A stretch of DNA of 24,172 nt, from positions 1 to 24,172 of IMG/VR virus record IMGVR_UViG_3300021247_000436; one strand, 5' to 3'. The notes below the pieces were generated by a model. That model ran no database searches. It saw nothing but the letters and a program-made list of their open reading frames with translations, and was not told the origin of the DNA. Numbering within the stretch: position 1 is the stretch's first letter; every line of letters starts with the position of its first letter. Position numbers and translations under genes: made by a program. This document shows positions 1-4,465 of the stretch, in pieces. The stretch comes from a virus.

Positions 1-165
1 AGAGTTAGTTTTAATTGGTTCTATTGCGAGAACTGCGGTGCTGAATTTGAAGACCCTGATAATACTATTAGAGATGCCTTTGACGAGGCAGACTTGCAAA
101 AATGTCCACAATGCGCTACAATTGAAGAACTAACCCTAGTAGAACTGGAGACCCTAAATGCCTAA
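1..165 (+). CDS. Small zinc-ribbon protein, 5' truncated by the window edge
   Basis: An open frame enters from the left edge and ends with TAA at 163-165, giving 54 visible residues; the start lies outside the window. Near the visible N-terminus is FYCENCGAEF, followed about 25 residues later by KCPQC. The two CxxC pairs are the pattern of a zinc ribbon, as found in many small phage proteins and in regulators of the FmdB type. The rest is acidic. No catalytic motif is visible, so a structural or nucleic-acid/protein-binding role is only a guess. The end overlaps the start of the next gene by 8 bases, so the first three genes look translationally coupled. Confidence 0.7.
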   Translation, partial: RVSFNWFYCENCGAEFEDPDNTIRDAFDEADLQKCPQCATIEELTLVELETLNA

Positions 166-337
166 GTATGCAATTATAGCCAAGCGAGAGACTCTATATG
201 AGTTTCAAATTGAGGCTGACTCTGAAGAAGAAGCAATTGAAGAAATGAACCGTATTGAACTCAGCGAAGATGTTGAGGAATATGCATATGATTGGTACCC
301 ACTAGAAATTGATGAGATTAACGAGGAGGAAGAATAA
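158..337 (+). CDS. Small acidic hypothetical protein (59 aa)
   Basis: The gene starts at ATG 158 inside the end of the preceding zinc-ribbon gene and stops at TAA 335-337, whose last A is the first base of the next ATG. It encodes 59 residues, starting MPKYAIIAKRETLYEF and ending in a run of acidic residues (DEINEEEE). The layout (a short beta-like start, then an EEEAIEEM helix) resembles the small phage proteins that carry an 'A.S.EEA' helix after two strands, such as the one at 2174-2320 in this window. I do not recognise a function. Overlaps at both ends make it a convincing real gene in a coupled run. Confidence 0.7.
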   Translation: MPKYAIIAKRETLYEFQIEADSEEEAIEEMNRIELSEDVEEYAYDWYPLEIDEINEEEE

Positions 338-687
338 TGGGAGCACGGATTAATTTTGTATTCAAAGACAGTGAGAAGGGGCCCATGGTTGTTCTATACA
401 GTCACTGGGGCCAGACTGAATGGGAGACTGACCTTGCTGCAGCCCTGGAGCATGCTCGTCCTCGTTGGTTTGATTCTTCATACGGTACACGTATGATTAT
501 TAGTTATCTTATGCAGCACGAGATTTTGGATGAGCATGGTTTTGGTATTTATGCCATTGACAATGACGGATACGAATTAGGTGAACAAACAGTGCTAATT
601 GATTTTACTAATAAAACTGTGACTGATAATGTATCTGTCGATTTTGATAAATTTGTGGCTGCTTATGCGCCATTAATCACAGCCTAG
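337..687 (+). CDS. Conserved-looking phage hypothetical protein (116 aa)
   Basis: The start ATG at 337 overlaps the previous stop by one base (TAATG). The 116-residue product begins with a strand-like segment (ARINFVFKD), followed by VVLYSHWGQTEWETDLAAAL, ALEHARPRW and an internal TRMIISYLMQHEIL helix. The arrangement of strand, 'SHW', helix and 'ARPRW' recalls small proteins common in actinobacteriophage genomes, but I cannot attach a function. There is no signal peptide, membrane segment or metal-binding motif. It closes the three-gene coupled run at the left edge; a GC-rich hairpin follows about 27 bases after its stop. Confidence 0.75.
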   Translation: MGARINFVFKDSEKGPMVVLYSHWGQTEWETDLAAALEHARPRWFDSSYGTRMIISYLMQHEILDEHGFGIYAIDNDGYELGEQTVLIDFTNKTVTDNVSVDFDKFVAAYAPLITA

Positions 688-713
688 GTTGGGTCCCTTG
701 GCTGATCAGGGAT

Positions 714-740
714 GGGGCAGGCTATTGGGTGGCTTGCCCC
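714..740 (+). terminator. GC-rich hairpin after the first gene run
   Basis: GGGGCAGGC (714-722) can pair with GCTTGCCCC (732-740): nine pairs with one G-T wobble, closing a 9-base loop. The hairpin sits between two genes. No U-tract follows, so this would be a non-canonical terminator, as is common in actinobacteria. Its 3' arm also overlaps a possible -35 (TTGCCC 734-739) placed 17 bases before TACAAT (757-762), so the site may be both an end and a beginning of transcription. Confidence 0.5.
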
Positions 741-762
741 TCCCTCACCTTTCTGATACAAT
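734..762 (+). promoter_or_regulatory. Possible promoter for the 780-1245 gene pair
   Basis: TTGCCC (734-739), 17 bases, then TACAAT (757-762). The start codon at 780 is preceded by an AAGGAG ribosome-binding site (768-773), so this transcript would have a short leader rather than being leaderless. Confidence 0.4.
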
Positions 763-779
763 GAACTAAGGAGATAACT

Positions 780-989
780 ATGCGACATAAAATGACAGAC
801 GAAGAAAGAGTTGCCGTTAAAATCTCTGCCCTTATATCTGACCTAAGACTTGACATTGAGAAGGTTGGCGTGTATATGGCAAGAGTTGGCGGTAATGTAG
901 TAAATCATAGACTAGACCTACTAACAGAAGTATCACAAGAGGAGAGAAGCAACCATGACATCAGAGCCAACCACTATACCCTATTCTAA
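780..989 (+). CDS. Hypothetical protein (69 aa)
   Basis: ATG 780 follows a good ribosome-binding site, AAGGAG at 768-773, seven bases upstream. The 69-residue product starts MRHKMTDEERVAVKISALI and looks mostly helical, with alternating charged and hydrophobic residues and no cysteine pairs or membrane segment. Its last 35 bases overlap the next gene (start 955) in another frame. No family is recognised. The ribosome-binding site and coupling support it as real; the unusually long overlap lowers confidence in its 3' end a little. Confidence 0.6.
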   Translation: MRHKMTDEERVAVKISALISDLRLDIEKVGVYMARVGGNVVNHRLDLLTEVSQEERSNHDIRANHYTLF

Positions 990-1245
990 GAAGTGTTTTA
1001 TCCTTGCAGACTTTTGGCTGAACTACAAGGATGAAGAAGACTTTGAGGATTTTGTAGCATACAATGACATTGGTTTGCCATTGGCTTTCATGATATCAGA
1101 AGATATTGTTTTGTCAACTACTGTTGCGGAAGTCTATGTCAACGAGGCTTGGGAGTTATTGTGTGCAGCCTTGCAGGTTGATTCCAAACAAGACTATGAC
1201 TCATTGGAAGATATGTTTATAGACGCTGGGGCTCAGGAAGACTAA
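955..1245 (+). CDS. Acidic hypothetical protein (96 aa)
   Basis: The ATG at 955 lies 35 bases inside the previous gene and is preceded by a purine-rich GAGGAGAGAAG stretch serving as ribosome-binding site. The product is strongly acidic and carries ILADFWLNYKDEEDFEDF near the N-terminus, then AYNDIGLPLAFMISED and EVYVNEAWELLCAAL. This strand-then-helix layout is typical of small cytoplasmic phage proteins with unknown roles; no catalytic or metal-binding motif is seen. It ends inside a long stem-loop (1227-1272), so its mRNA 3' end may be structured. Confidence 0.7.
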   Translation: MTSEPTTIPYSKKCFILADFWLNYKDEEDFEDFVAYNDIGLPLAFMISEDIVLSTTVAEVYVNEAWELLCAALQVDSKQDYDSLEDMFIDAGAQED

Positions 1246-1272
1246 CTATCCTGGGCCACGGCCCGAGCCCCA
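1227..1272 (+). terminator. Long stem-loop at the end of the 955-1245 gene
   Basis: TGGGGCTC (1227-1234) pairs perfectly with GAGCCCCA (1265-1272). Inside, GGGCC and GGCCC (around 1253-1264) form a second short stem. The structure spans the stop codon and is followed by AT-rich sequence but no clean U-run. It may be a non-canonical terminator or an mRNA-end stabiliser. Confidence 0.45.
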
Positions 1273-1399
1273 AACCTTATATCAAACCTTATTACGAAGA
1301 AGATCTAAATTTCCTGGAACTTTGGGATTACGAAGGACTATAAAATATCCTGGATGATACCAAACAATTGTTTGTTTGTCAAACCTTATATCAAACCTT
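1271..1399 (+). repeat. 20-bp direct repeat pair with TATCAAAC motifs
   Basis: The 20-mer CAAACCTTATATCAAACCTT occurs exactly at 1271-1290 and 1380-1399. A further partial copy, TATCAAACA, follows at about 1402-1410, just before the promoter of the 1427 gene. Intervening sequence (about 90 bases) holds no gene I can support. The repeats may be protein-binding sites controlling the 1427 gene or an outlying part of the origin region. Confidence 0.7.
1361..1374. promoter_or_regulatory. CAAACA-N2-TGTTTG inverted repeat
   Basis: CAAACA and TGTTTG are perfect inverted halves separated by AT. It lies about 41 bases upstream of the -10 of the 1427 gene. Related inverted repeats are at 1729-1743 and 1841-1856. 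Confidence 0.5.
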
Positions 1400-1414
1400 T
1401 CTATCAAACAATGA

Positions 1415-1420
1415 TATAAT
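1415..1420 (+). promoter_or_regulatory. Leaderless promoter (-10 TATAAT, extended TGA)
   Basis: TGA-TATAAT ends six bases before the ATG at 1427, so transcription should start at or next to the start codon. No ribosome-binding site is present. Confidence 0.7.
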
Positions 1421-1426
1421 TCTTAT

Positions 1427-1696
1427 ATGGGAAGAAATCATTTTGCAAACTATGCAAAACAATATCCAAAAGACTATCAGGCATTCTCTGACTCTATGTG
1501 GAATGGCTTTGTATCTATCACTAAGCATGTTCCTATAGTTAATCGTTTCTTTTCCTTTACCCCCGAGTTTTTAGAGGGCACAATAGATTACGAAGACCTG
1601 GACGCAGGCCAGGCCCTGGGCGAAGCCCTGGGGCAAGTGTACGGTTTTTCCCAGGGAGTACCAATAGATCCCTTTGATGATACCAAACCACTATAG
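1427..1696 (+). CDS. Hypothetical protein (89 aa), leaderless
   Basis: ATG 1427 sits six bases after a TATAAT, the leaderless arrangement repeated across this window. The 89-residue protein begins MGRNHFANYAKQYPKDYQAF and ends in a proline/aspartate-rich tail. The middle, ITKHVPIVNRFFSFTPEFL, is amphipathic rather than a clear membrane helix; the part after residue 55 contains the repeated words QALGEALGQ, encoded by repeated GGCCCTGGG-like DNA that is GC-rich against an AT-rich background. No family recognised. It is isolated between two repeat-rich noncoding stretches and flanked on both sides by CAAACA/TGTTTG inverted repeats, so an origin-linked or regulatory role is possible but unproven. 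Confidence 0.6.
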   Translation: MGRNHFANYAKQYPKDYQAFSDSMWNGFVSITKHVPIVNRFFSFTPEFLEGTIDYEDLDAGQALGEALGQVYGFSQGVPIDPFDDTKPL

Positions 1697-1728
1697 TATA
1701 AACACCTCTATATAAAACAATTGTTTTT

Positions 1729-1743
1729 CAAACATTTTGTTTG
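1729..1743. promoter_or_regulatory. CAAACA-N3-TGTTTG inverted repeat
   Basis: Perfect halves CAAACA (1729-1734) and TGTTTG (1738-1743). Just upstream, AAAACAATTGTTTT (1714-1727) is a perfect palindrome containing the same AAACAATTGTTT core as 1362-1373. Confidence 0.5.
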
Positions 1744-1836
1744 ATATATTTTAATTTAAAACAATTTATTAAATTTTATTACGAAATTCGTCAAAAAATC
1801 GTGGACATTTGTCATACGTTTTGTGTCAAAACAAAG

Positions 1837-1865
1837 TTGACAAACACCAATGTTTGGTATATAAT
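1837..1865 (+). promoter_or_regulatory. Consensus housekeeping-sigma promoter with an inverted repeat in its spacer
   Basis: TTGACA (1837-1842), exactly 17 bases, then TATAAT (1860-1865): a full consensus match. The spacer contains CAAACA-N4-TGTTTG (1841-1856), a perfect inverted repeat that would place a bound protein on top of RNA polymerase. No good gene begins at the expected start (about 1872); a 21-codon frame at 1897-1962 is possible but unsupported, so the transcript may be a noncoding or primer RNA for the origin region. Confidence 0.7.
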
Positions 1866-1971
1866 GCATGCCACATATGCTGGATATAAGAATATGAAGG
1901 TTTGGGAATGTTTGGATATGGGGTTTGGAAAAAGCGGCATTACGAACGGCCCTCCTTAAAGATGCGCTATA

Positions 1972-1998
1972 CTCCACTATCCTCCACTTCACTCCACT
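1972..1998. repeat. Three CTCCACT repeats on a 10-base period
   Basis: CTCCACT starts at 1972, 1982 and 1992, once per DNA helical turn, so the copies face the same side of the helix. This is an iteron-like array for a cooperatively binding protein. Confidence 0.65.
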
Positions 1999-2035
1999 TC
2001 TAGCGTGTCTAATAATATTATCAGTAAGATTAATC

Positions 2036-2056
2036 TGTGGATAAACCTGTGGATAA
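2036..2056 (-). other. Two tandem DnaA-box-like sequences
   Basis: TGTGGATAA at 2036-2044 and 2048-2056 is the complement of TTATCCACA, the classic DnaA box. The two lie in 12-base units (CTGTGGATAAAC, then CTGTGGATAACT). A third related box, TGTGTATAA (complement TTATACACA), is at 2123-2131. Confidence 0.6.
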
Positions 2057-2066
2057 CTATGATCAA

Positions 2067-2120
2067 AACCTTACAAATCAGACATTATGAACCTAACAAA
2101 GTATCTCCAAAACCTAACAA
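2067..2120 (+). repeat. Three AACCTWACAA repeats spaced by about two helical turns
   Basis: AACCTTACAA at 2067-2076, AACCTAACAA at 2090-2099 and AACCTAACAA at 2111-2120. Start-to-start distances are 23 and 21 bases. They lie between the tandem and the single DnaA-like boxes. Confidence 0.55.
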
Positions 2121-2137
2121 CCTGTGTATAACTCCTA

Positions 2138-2167
2138 TTGACAAACCACATATCACTACTCTATAAT
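2138..2167 (+). promoter_or_regulatory. Strong leaderless promoter for the 2174 gene
   Basis: TTGACA (2138-2143), 18 bases, TATAAT (2162-2167), then six bases to ATG 2174. This is one of the few leaderless starts here that also has a perfect -35. Confidence 0.7.
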
Positions 2168-2173
2168 TAGATT

Positions 2174-2320
2174 ATGAACATATACAAAATATCTCTATTA
2201 GATTATGACCGTGCATTCGATCTTGAAATGTTTGCATCAACTGAAGAAGAAGCCAAGGCTATGGCACTAAGAGAAGAACCTCATATGACTATCACAAAGG
2301 TTGTTTGTCTAACAGCATAG
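2174..2320 (+). CDS. Small hypothetical protein (48 aa), leaderless
   Basis: ATG 2174 follows a TTGACA/TATAAT promoter by six bases and has no ribosome-binding site. The frame stops at TAG 2318-2320. The product begins MNIYKISLLDYDRAFDLEMF and continues ASTEEEAKAMALREE, a strand followed by an acidic helix, then a final strand ITKVVCLTA. This strand-helix-strand plan resembles the 59-residue protein at 158-337, so the two may belong to one family of small phage proteins. Function unknown. It is convergent with the GIY-YIG gene at 2322, with only one base between the two stop codons. Confidence 0.65.
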   Translation: MNIYKISLLDYDRAFDLEMFASTEEEAKAMALREEPHMTITKVVCLTA

Positions 2321-2321
2321 G

Positions 2322-2654
2322 CTATATTTGCGGGGTATCAAGAGTCTTGATTGCCTTATTGACCATACGGATCAAACCTCTCTTAGTAACCTTACTTGCA
2401 TCAAATGTCTCCGTATATCCATTTTGAGGCATATCCTCCTTACGTAGGAAGTGTCCGTGTTTATCCCTTAATGTGTTTAGTACTATAGATTCTACGGCTC
2501 TTGCCTTATCCCCCTCGAAAAAATGCCAATAGGATACTAGGAGCCATCCTTTGGTCCTATGGGCTGCAAACCTTTTGCCTGAGATATCTGATATGCCTAT
2601 CTTGACAGCCTTGTGTACTGGACTGTATAAAATGTATAAAATAGACTCATTCAT
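2322..2654 (-). CDS. GIY-YIG family nuclease-like protein (110 aa)
   Basis: The N-terminus LYILYSPVHKAVKIGISD fits the GIY-YIG core (YIL...VKIGIS), followed by a conserved arginine in RFAAHRTKGW and a glutamate in ARAVESIVLNTLRD, the positions where this fold keeps its catalytic Arg and Glu. The LRKEDMPQNGYTETF block near the end matches small actinobacterial and phage GIY-YIG proteins of the T5orf172-like group, as I know them. Such proteins cut DNA or act as free-standing homing-type nucleases; the target here is unknown. The ATG (2654) lies six bases after a minus-strand TATAAT, so it should be leaderless. It sits directly downstream of a tRNA-Arg on the same strand. Confidence 0.75.
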   Translation of the reverse strand: MNESILYILYSPVHKAVKIGISDISGKRFAAHRTKGWLLVSYWHFFEGDKARAVESIVLNTLRDKHGHFLRKEDMPQNGYTETFDASKVTKRGLIRMVNKAIKTLDTPQI

Positions 2655-2660
2655 AGTATT

Positions 2661-2666
2661 ATTATA
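2661..2666 (-). promoter_or_regulatory. Leaderless promoter of the GIY-YIG gene
   Basis: Minus-strand TATAAT, six bases before the ATG at 2654. It lies five bases downstream of the tRNA-Arg 3' end, so the gene can be expressed separately from the tRNA. Confidence 0.65.
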
Positions 2667-2670
2667 CTTG

Positions 2671-2741
2671 CTTTGGGTGTTGGTTACGATCCAACGTTAT
2701 CAGGTTCGGAACCTGGAGTACTACCATTATACGAACCCAAA
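2671..2741 (-). tRNA. tRNA-Arg(CCG), atypical T-loop
   Basis: The minus strand folds as a cloverleaf: acceptor TTTGGGT/ACCCAAA (seven perfect pairs), D-arm GTAT-AATGGTA-GTAC, anticodon stem CCAGG/CCTGA with loop TTCCGAA (anticodon CCG at 2709-2707), T-stem GTTGG/CCAAC, discriminator G. Two features are odd: the outermost anticodon-stem pair is C-A, and the T-loop reads ATCGTAA, with A at the usual T54 and T at the usual A58. CCA is not encoded. A tRNA for the CGG codon is surprising in an AT-rich phage. The gene may be functional, decaying, or repurposed. Confidence 0.75.
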
Positions 2742-2750
2742 TAGATTTTA

Positions 2751-2774
2751 AGTATAGCATATATATGCTACAAT
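2751..2774. promoter_or_regulatory. Divergent promoter pair on a palindrome
   Basis: TAGCATATATATGCTA (2755-2770) is a perfect palindrome. On the plus strand TGC-TACAAT (2769-2774) lies seven bases before ATG 2782; on the minus strand TGC-TATACT (2756-2751) lies nine bases before the tRNA-Arg 5' end. One site therefore appears to drive both. Confidence 0.65.
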
Positions 2775-2781
2775 AAAGTTT

Positions 2782-3258
2782 ATGGAAATCAATAAGGTTA
2801 TTAAAAATGTCTTTACACAAGAACAAATTGCCTATCTAAATAACTTAGTTGAGTCTAACTATCACAATATAAAGTTAAATGCTGAAACAGATCGTGGACG
2901 AGATGACATTATGATAGATAGCAATATATCACAAGAGATTAAAGATGTCATAGCGCAGCACTTTGATGAAGGATATAGCATTTATCATATATCTTACTCT
3001 GACTATAACAATAATCATATAAATCCTAATCTTCCTGAGCATAGGGATCCAAACTACCCAGCAAACGCTCTTACCTTTGACTATCAGTTAAACGCTAATA
3101 TAGATTGGCCTTTATGTATTGAGAAAAAATGTTATAGCCTAGAAAACAACGATGCTATCATATTTGATCCTAAAAACCAAGACCATTACAGACCAGACCT
3201 AGAGTTTAAGACTGGTGATTATGTACGAATATTATTTTTCTATCTAAACAAGATTTGA
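2782..3258 (+). CDS. 2OG-Fe(II) oxygenase-like protein (158 aa)
   Basis: The 158-residue protein has the iron-binding triad of the 2-oxoglutarate/Fe(II) dioxygenase fold: His87-x-Asp89 in PEHRDP, a distal His135 in DHYRP and an arginine at 149 (YVRILFF) placed to bind 2-oxoglutarate. Spacing and the strands between them fit a compact jelly-roll. Such enzymes hydroxylate proteins, amino acids or nucleobases; the substrate cannot be read from sequence. It is the most divergent of the five oxygenases in this window, lacking the GGE(I/L) strand of the others. ATG 2782 follows TACAAT by seven bases, so it is probably leaderless. Confidence 0.7.
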   Translation: MEINKVIKNVFTQEQIAYLNNLVESNYHNIKLNAETDRGRDDIMIDSNISQEIKDVIAQHFDEGYSIYHISYSDYNNNHINPNLPEHRDPNYPANALTFDYQLNANIDWPLCIEKKCYSLENNDAIIFDPKNQDHYRPDLEFKTGDYVRILFFYLNKI

Positions 3259-3277
3259 CCTTTGTCCTGAAGTAGGC

Positions 3278-3283
3278 TATAAT
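3278..3283 (+). promoter_or_regulatory. Leaderless promoter
   Basis: TATAAT ends six bases before ATG 3290. Confidence 0.65.
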
Positions 3284-3289
3284 TGGTAT

Positions 3290-3460
3290 ATGAGTAAAAT
3301 ATACAGATCACTTATCAACGGAGCACCTTTTATACTGGCTATGGCTTTAGGTCTATCCTTTATGGATGCTCAGATTAACTATTGGAAGAGTGCATTTATT
3401 GCCCTCGCACTTTTGAACAGCGTTAAGTACCTACTAGATTACGAATACTCTAATGATTAA
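3290..3460 (+). CDS. Small membrane protein (56 aa), leaderless
   Basis: ATG 3290 to TAA 3458-3460. The product begins MSKIYRSLINGAPFILAMAL, continues through a hydrophobic stretch (residues about 12-25) and a second one (KSAFIALALLNSVKYLL), and ends DYEYSND. Two short membrane helices are plausible, with a positive N-terminus and an acidic C-terminus. No family recognised. The stop overlaps the next start in the form ATGATTAA, so the next gene should be translated from the same leaderless message. It heads the run of tiny proteins up to 4121. Confidence 0.6.
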   Translation: MSKIYRSLINGAPFILAMALGLSFMDAQINYWKSAFIALALLNSVKYLLDYEYSND

Positions 3461-3590
3461 AGAGTTGCGTATCAGAGACAGATATTGGGTCCACATGGGT
3501 TACTCTAAAGGCTTTGGGCTAGGCTTTCGTATTGATCGCTATCAGTTCAGCATAGACTTTCTATGGTTCTGGTTTAGCATTGAGTACTAG
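3453..3590 (+). CDS. Small hypothetical protein (45 aa)
   Basis: ATG 3453 overlaps the previous gene by eight bases; TAG is at 3588-3590. The product starts MIKELRIRDRYWVHMGYSKG and ends in an aromatic segment (FSIDFLWFWFSIEY). It alternates hydrophobic and polar residues like a small beta sheet. The aromatic content is striking for such a small protein, but no function follows. Context is the coupled run of microproteins from 3290 on. Confidence 0.55.
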   Translation: MIKELRIRDRYWVHMGYSKGFGLGFRIDRYQFSIDFLWFWFSIEY

Positions 3591-3687
3591 GCTAGTTATC
3601 TGTCCTAACTGTAAACGTGAGATTGAGGTTAGGTCAGGCTTTGCACACTTTACACTAACAAACCATATTAAGAAAGAACATAGATGA
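3580..3687 (+). CDS. Tiny C2H2-like zinc-finger protein (35 aa), TTG start
   Basis: A frame with a TTG start at 3580 (overlapping the previous gene by 11 bases) ends at TGA 3685-3687, itself overlapping the next ATG (ATGA). It encodes 35 residues with ICPNCKREIEV near the start and HFTLTNHIKKEH at the end: two cysteines then spaced histidines, a C2H2-type zinc-finger pattern. The start is the weakest part of the call, since TTG is the only usable initiation codon in the frame. Small zinc fingers like this often bind nucleic acid or protein partners. Confidence 0.5.
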   Translation: MSTRLVICPNCKREIEVRSGFAHFTLTNHIKKEHR

Positions 3688-3887
3688 TATACGATATTCC
3701 AGATCCATTTGCAGTATTCGTAGCAAAGAAGTATACTAATGCTAAGGGTCTTAAGTATGACTTCTTTACAGGTGAATGGTCTTATGATTGTGCTGCTTGT
3801 GGTGAACCATTAGATGCCCCGTCAAAAAAGATTATGACCAAAATACGTCTATACCATACTAGAAATGAGTGCTTAAATGGATACTGA
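3684..3887 (+). CDS. Small zinc-binding-type protein (67 aa)
   Basis: ATG 3684 overlaps the stop of the upstream zinc-finger frame (ATGA). The product starts MIYDIPDPFAVFVAKKYT and carries DCAACGEPLD in the middle and LYHTRNECLNGY at the end. CxxC followed by His/Cys about 25 residues later fits a treble-clef or zinc-ribbon module. The first 30 residues look like two strands packed against it. Function unknown; it belongs to the coupled microprotein run. Confidence 0.6.
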   Translation: MIYDIPDPFAVFVAKKYTNAKGLKYDFFTGEWSYDCAACGEPLDAPSKKIMTKIRLYHTRNECLNGY

Positions 3888-3999
3888 ACAAACTTTTGAT
3901 CAAGAGTTTAGTGTTGAAGAAACAGTCAGAGTTATTGTTGAAAAGGCTAAGGCTGAAGTAAAGTCCAAGTATGGAAACAAGAAAAGGCATAGACAGTGA
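3877..3999 (+). CDS. Small charged helical protein (40 aa)
   Basis: ATG 3877 overlaps the previous gene by 11 bases; TGA is at 3997-3999. The product starts MDTEQTFDQEFSVEETVRVI and ends in a basic tail (SKYGNKKRHRQ): acidic first half, basic second half, probably one long helix. The end overlaps the GTG of the next frame (GTGA). Function unknown. Confidence 0.5.
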   Translation: MDTEQTFDQEFSVEETVRVIVEKAKAEVKSKYGNKKRHRQ

Positions 4000-4121
4000 A
4001 AGAGCCTAAGATTATGCGTATGGACTGGCGTTCTGCAGGTTATTGGCCTGTATGGAAAGATGGTAAAAAGGTATGGGTGCCTAAAGATAAGGTAACAGAT
4101 AGCGAGTCGCAAGACTCGTAA
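3996..4121 (+). CDS. Small basic Trp-rich protein (41 aa), GTG start
   Basis: GTG 3996 overlaps the preceding stop by four bases (GTGA); TAA is at 4119-4121. The product begins VKEPKIMRMDWRSAGYWPVW and includes GKKVWVPKDK. The four tryptophans and the basic charge suggest a small binding module, but nothing more specific. Its last codons fall inside a perfect hairpin with a GCAA loop (4103-4118). Confidence 0.5.
   Translation: MKEPKIMRMDWRSAGYWPVWKDGKKVWVPKDKVTDSESQDS
4103..4118 (+). terminator. GNRA-tetraloop hairpin at the end of the microprotein run
   Basis: CGAGTC (4103-4108) and GACTCG (4113-4118) pair perfectly around the tetraloop GCAA, immediately before the TAA. No U-run follows, so this may stop transcription weakly or protect the mRNA 3' end. 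Confidence 0.5.
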
Positions 4122-4170
4122 TGTAGTTTAGTCTATCTATTTTGCGCCGAACTTAAAAACCGCAATGTGA

Positions 4171-4176
4171 TATAAT
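4171..4176 (+). promoter_or_regulatory. Leaderless promoter (extended TGA-TATAAT)
   Basis: TGA-TATAAT ends six bases before ATG 4183. Confidence 0.7.
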
Positions 4177-4182
4177 CATATA

Positions 4183-4320
4183 ATGATTGAAAACAGACCA
4201 GAAGATAAATGTCACTATTGCAGTGGCCCAGGACAATACACACAACGAGTAGGAGAAGATCCAGATTATTTTATGTCACTTGTTTGCAAGAGCCATCTTG
4301 TAATGGACACATCAGCCTAA
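4183..4320 (+). CDS. Small Cys/His zinc-binding-type protein (45 aa), leaderless
   Basis: ATG 4183 to TAA 4318-4320. The product contains DKCHYCSGPG and, 20 residues later, LVCKSHLVMD: CxxC plus CxxH, a zinc-finger pattern. Start codon choice is fixed by the -10 six bases upstream and the absence of any ribosome-binding site. Function unknown. It is independently transcribed, as are its neighbours at 4339 and 4802. Confidence 0.65.
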   Translation: MIENRPEDKCHYCSGPGQYTQRVGEDPDYFMSLVCKSHLVMDTSA

Positions 4321-4326
4321 CTATGG

Positions 4327-4332
4327 TATGAT
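4327..4332 (+). promoter_or_regulatory. Leaderless promoter (TATGAT)
   Basis: TATGAT ends six bases before ATG 4339. Confidence 0.6.
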
Positions 4333-4338
4333 TGATAT

Positions 4339-4464
4339 ATGAAAAATACTTATAAGTGTGCAGAATGCAAAACCTCTATTGTTATTGATACAAAGGTTCA
4401 TGAACTGCCAGAATCAATCATGTGTCCATGTGACAATGTAATGCCATTGGCATCATCTAAGTAA
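4339..4464 (+). CDS. Small zinc-ribbon protein (41 aa), leaderless
   Basis: ATG 4339 to TAA 4462-4464. It begins YKCAECKTSIVID and has MCPCDNVM near the end, that is CxxC followed about 19 residues later by CxC. This resembles the N-terminal zinc ribbon of FmdB-type regulators, though much shorter and with CxC as the second knuckle. A regulatory or structural role is plausible but not shown. One base separates its stop from the next ATG. Confidence 0.65.
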   Translation: MKNTYKCAECKTSIVIDTKVHELPESIMCPCDNVMPLASSK

Positions 4465-4465
4465 T

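Larger units (their letters stand above)
1697..2173. other. Gene-free AT-rich region, candidate replication origin
   Basis: This 477-base stretch carries no convincing gene; the open frames across it (for example 1741-1959) lack a ribosome-binding site and run through promoter elements. It contains, in order: CAAACA/TGTTTG inverted repeats, an AT-rich block (1740-1800), a consensus promoter (1837-1865), three CTCCACT repeats on an exact 10-base period, two tandem 12-base DnaA-box-like units, three AACCTWACAA repeats and a third DnaA-like box. Clustering of initiator-type sites, phased repeats and AT-rich DNA is what replication origins look like. The function is inferred; no replication gene is adjacent. 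Confidence 0.5.

Noticed and set aside
1271-1410. CRISPR array from repeated CAAACCTTATATC units
   Set aside because: Only two full copies with irregular spacing and no regular spacers.
1741-1992. Open frames on both strands (1741-1959 plus, 1756-1992 minus)
   Set aside because: They cross the promoter and the repeat arrays, have no ribosome-binding site or leaderless -10 at their starts, and show no domain. I treat the stretch as noncoding.
2751-2774. Phage attachment (att) site at the palindrome next to tRNA-Arg
   Set aside because: No integrase gene and no second copy of the tRNA 3' end; the palindrome is explained by two -10 elements.
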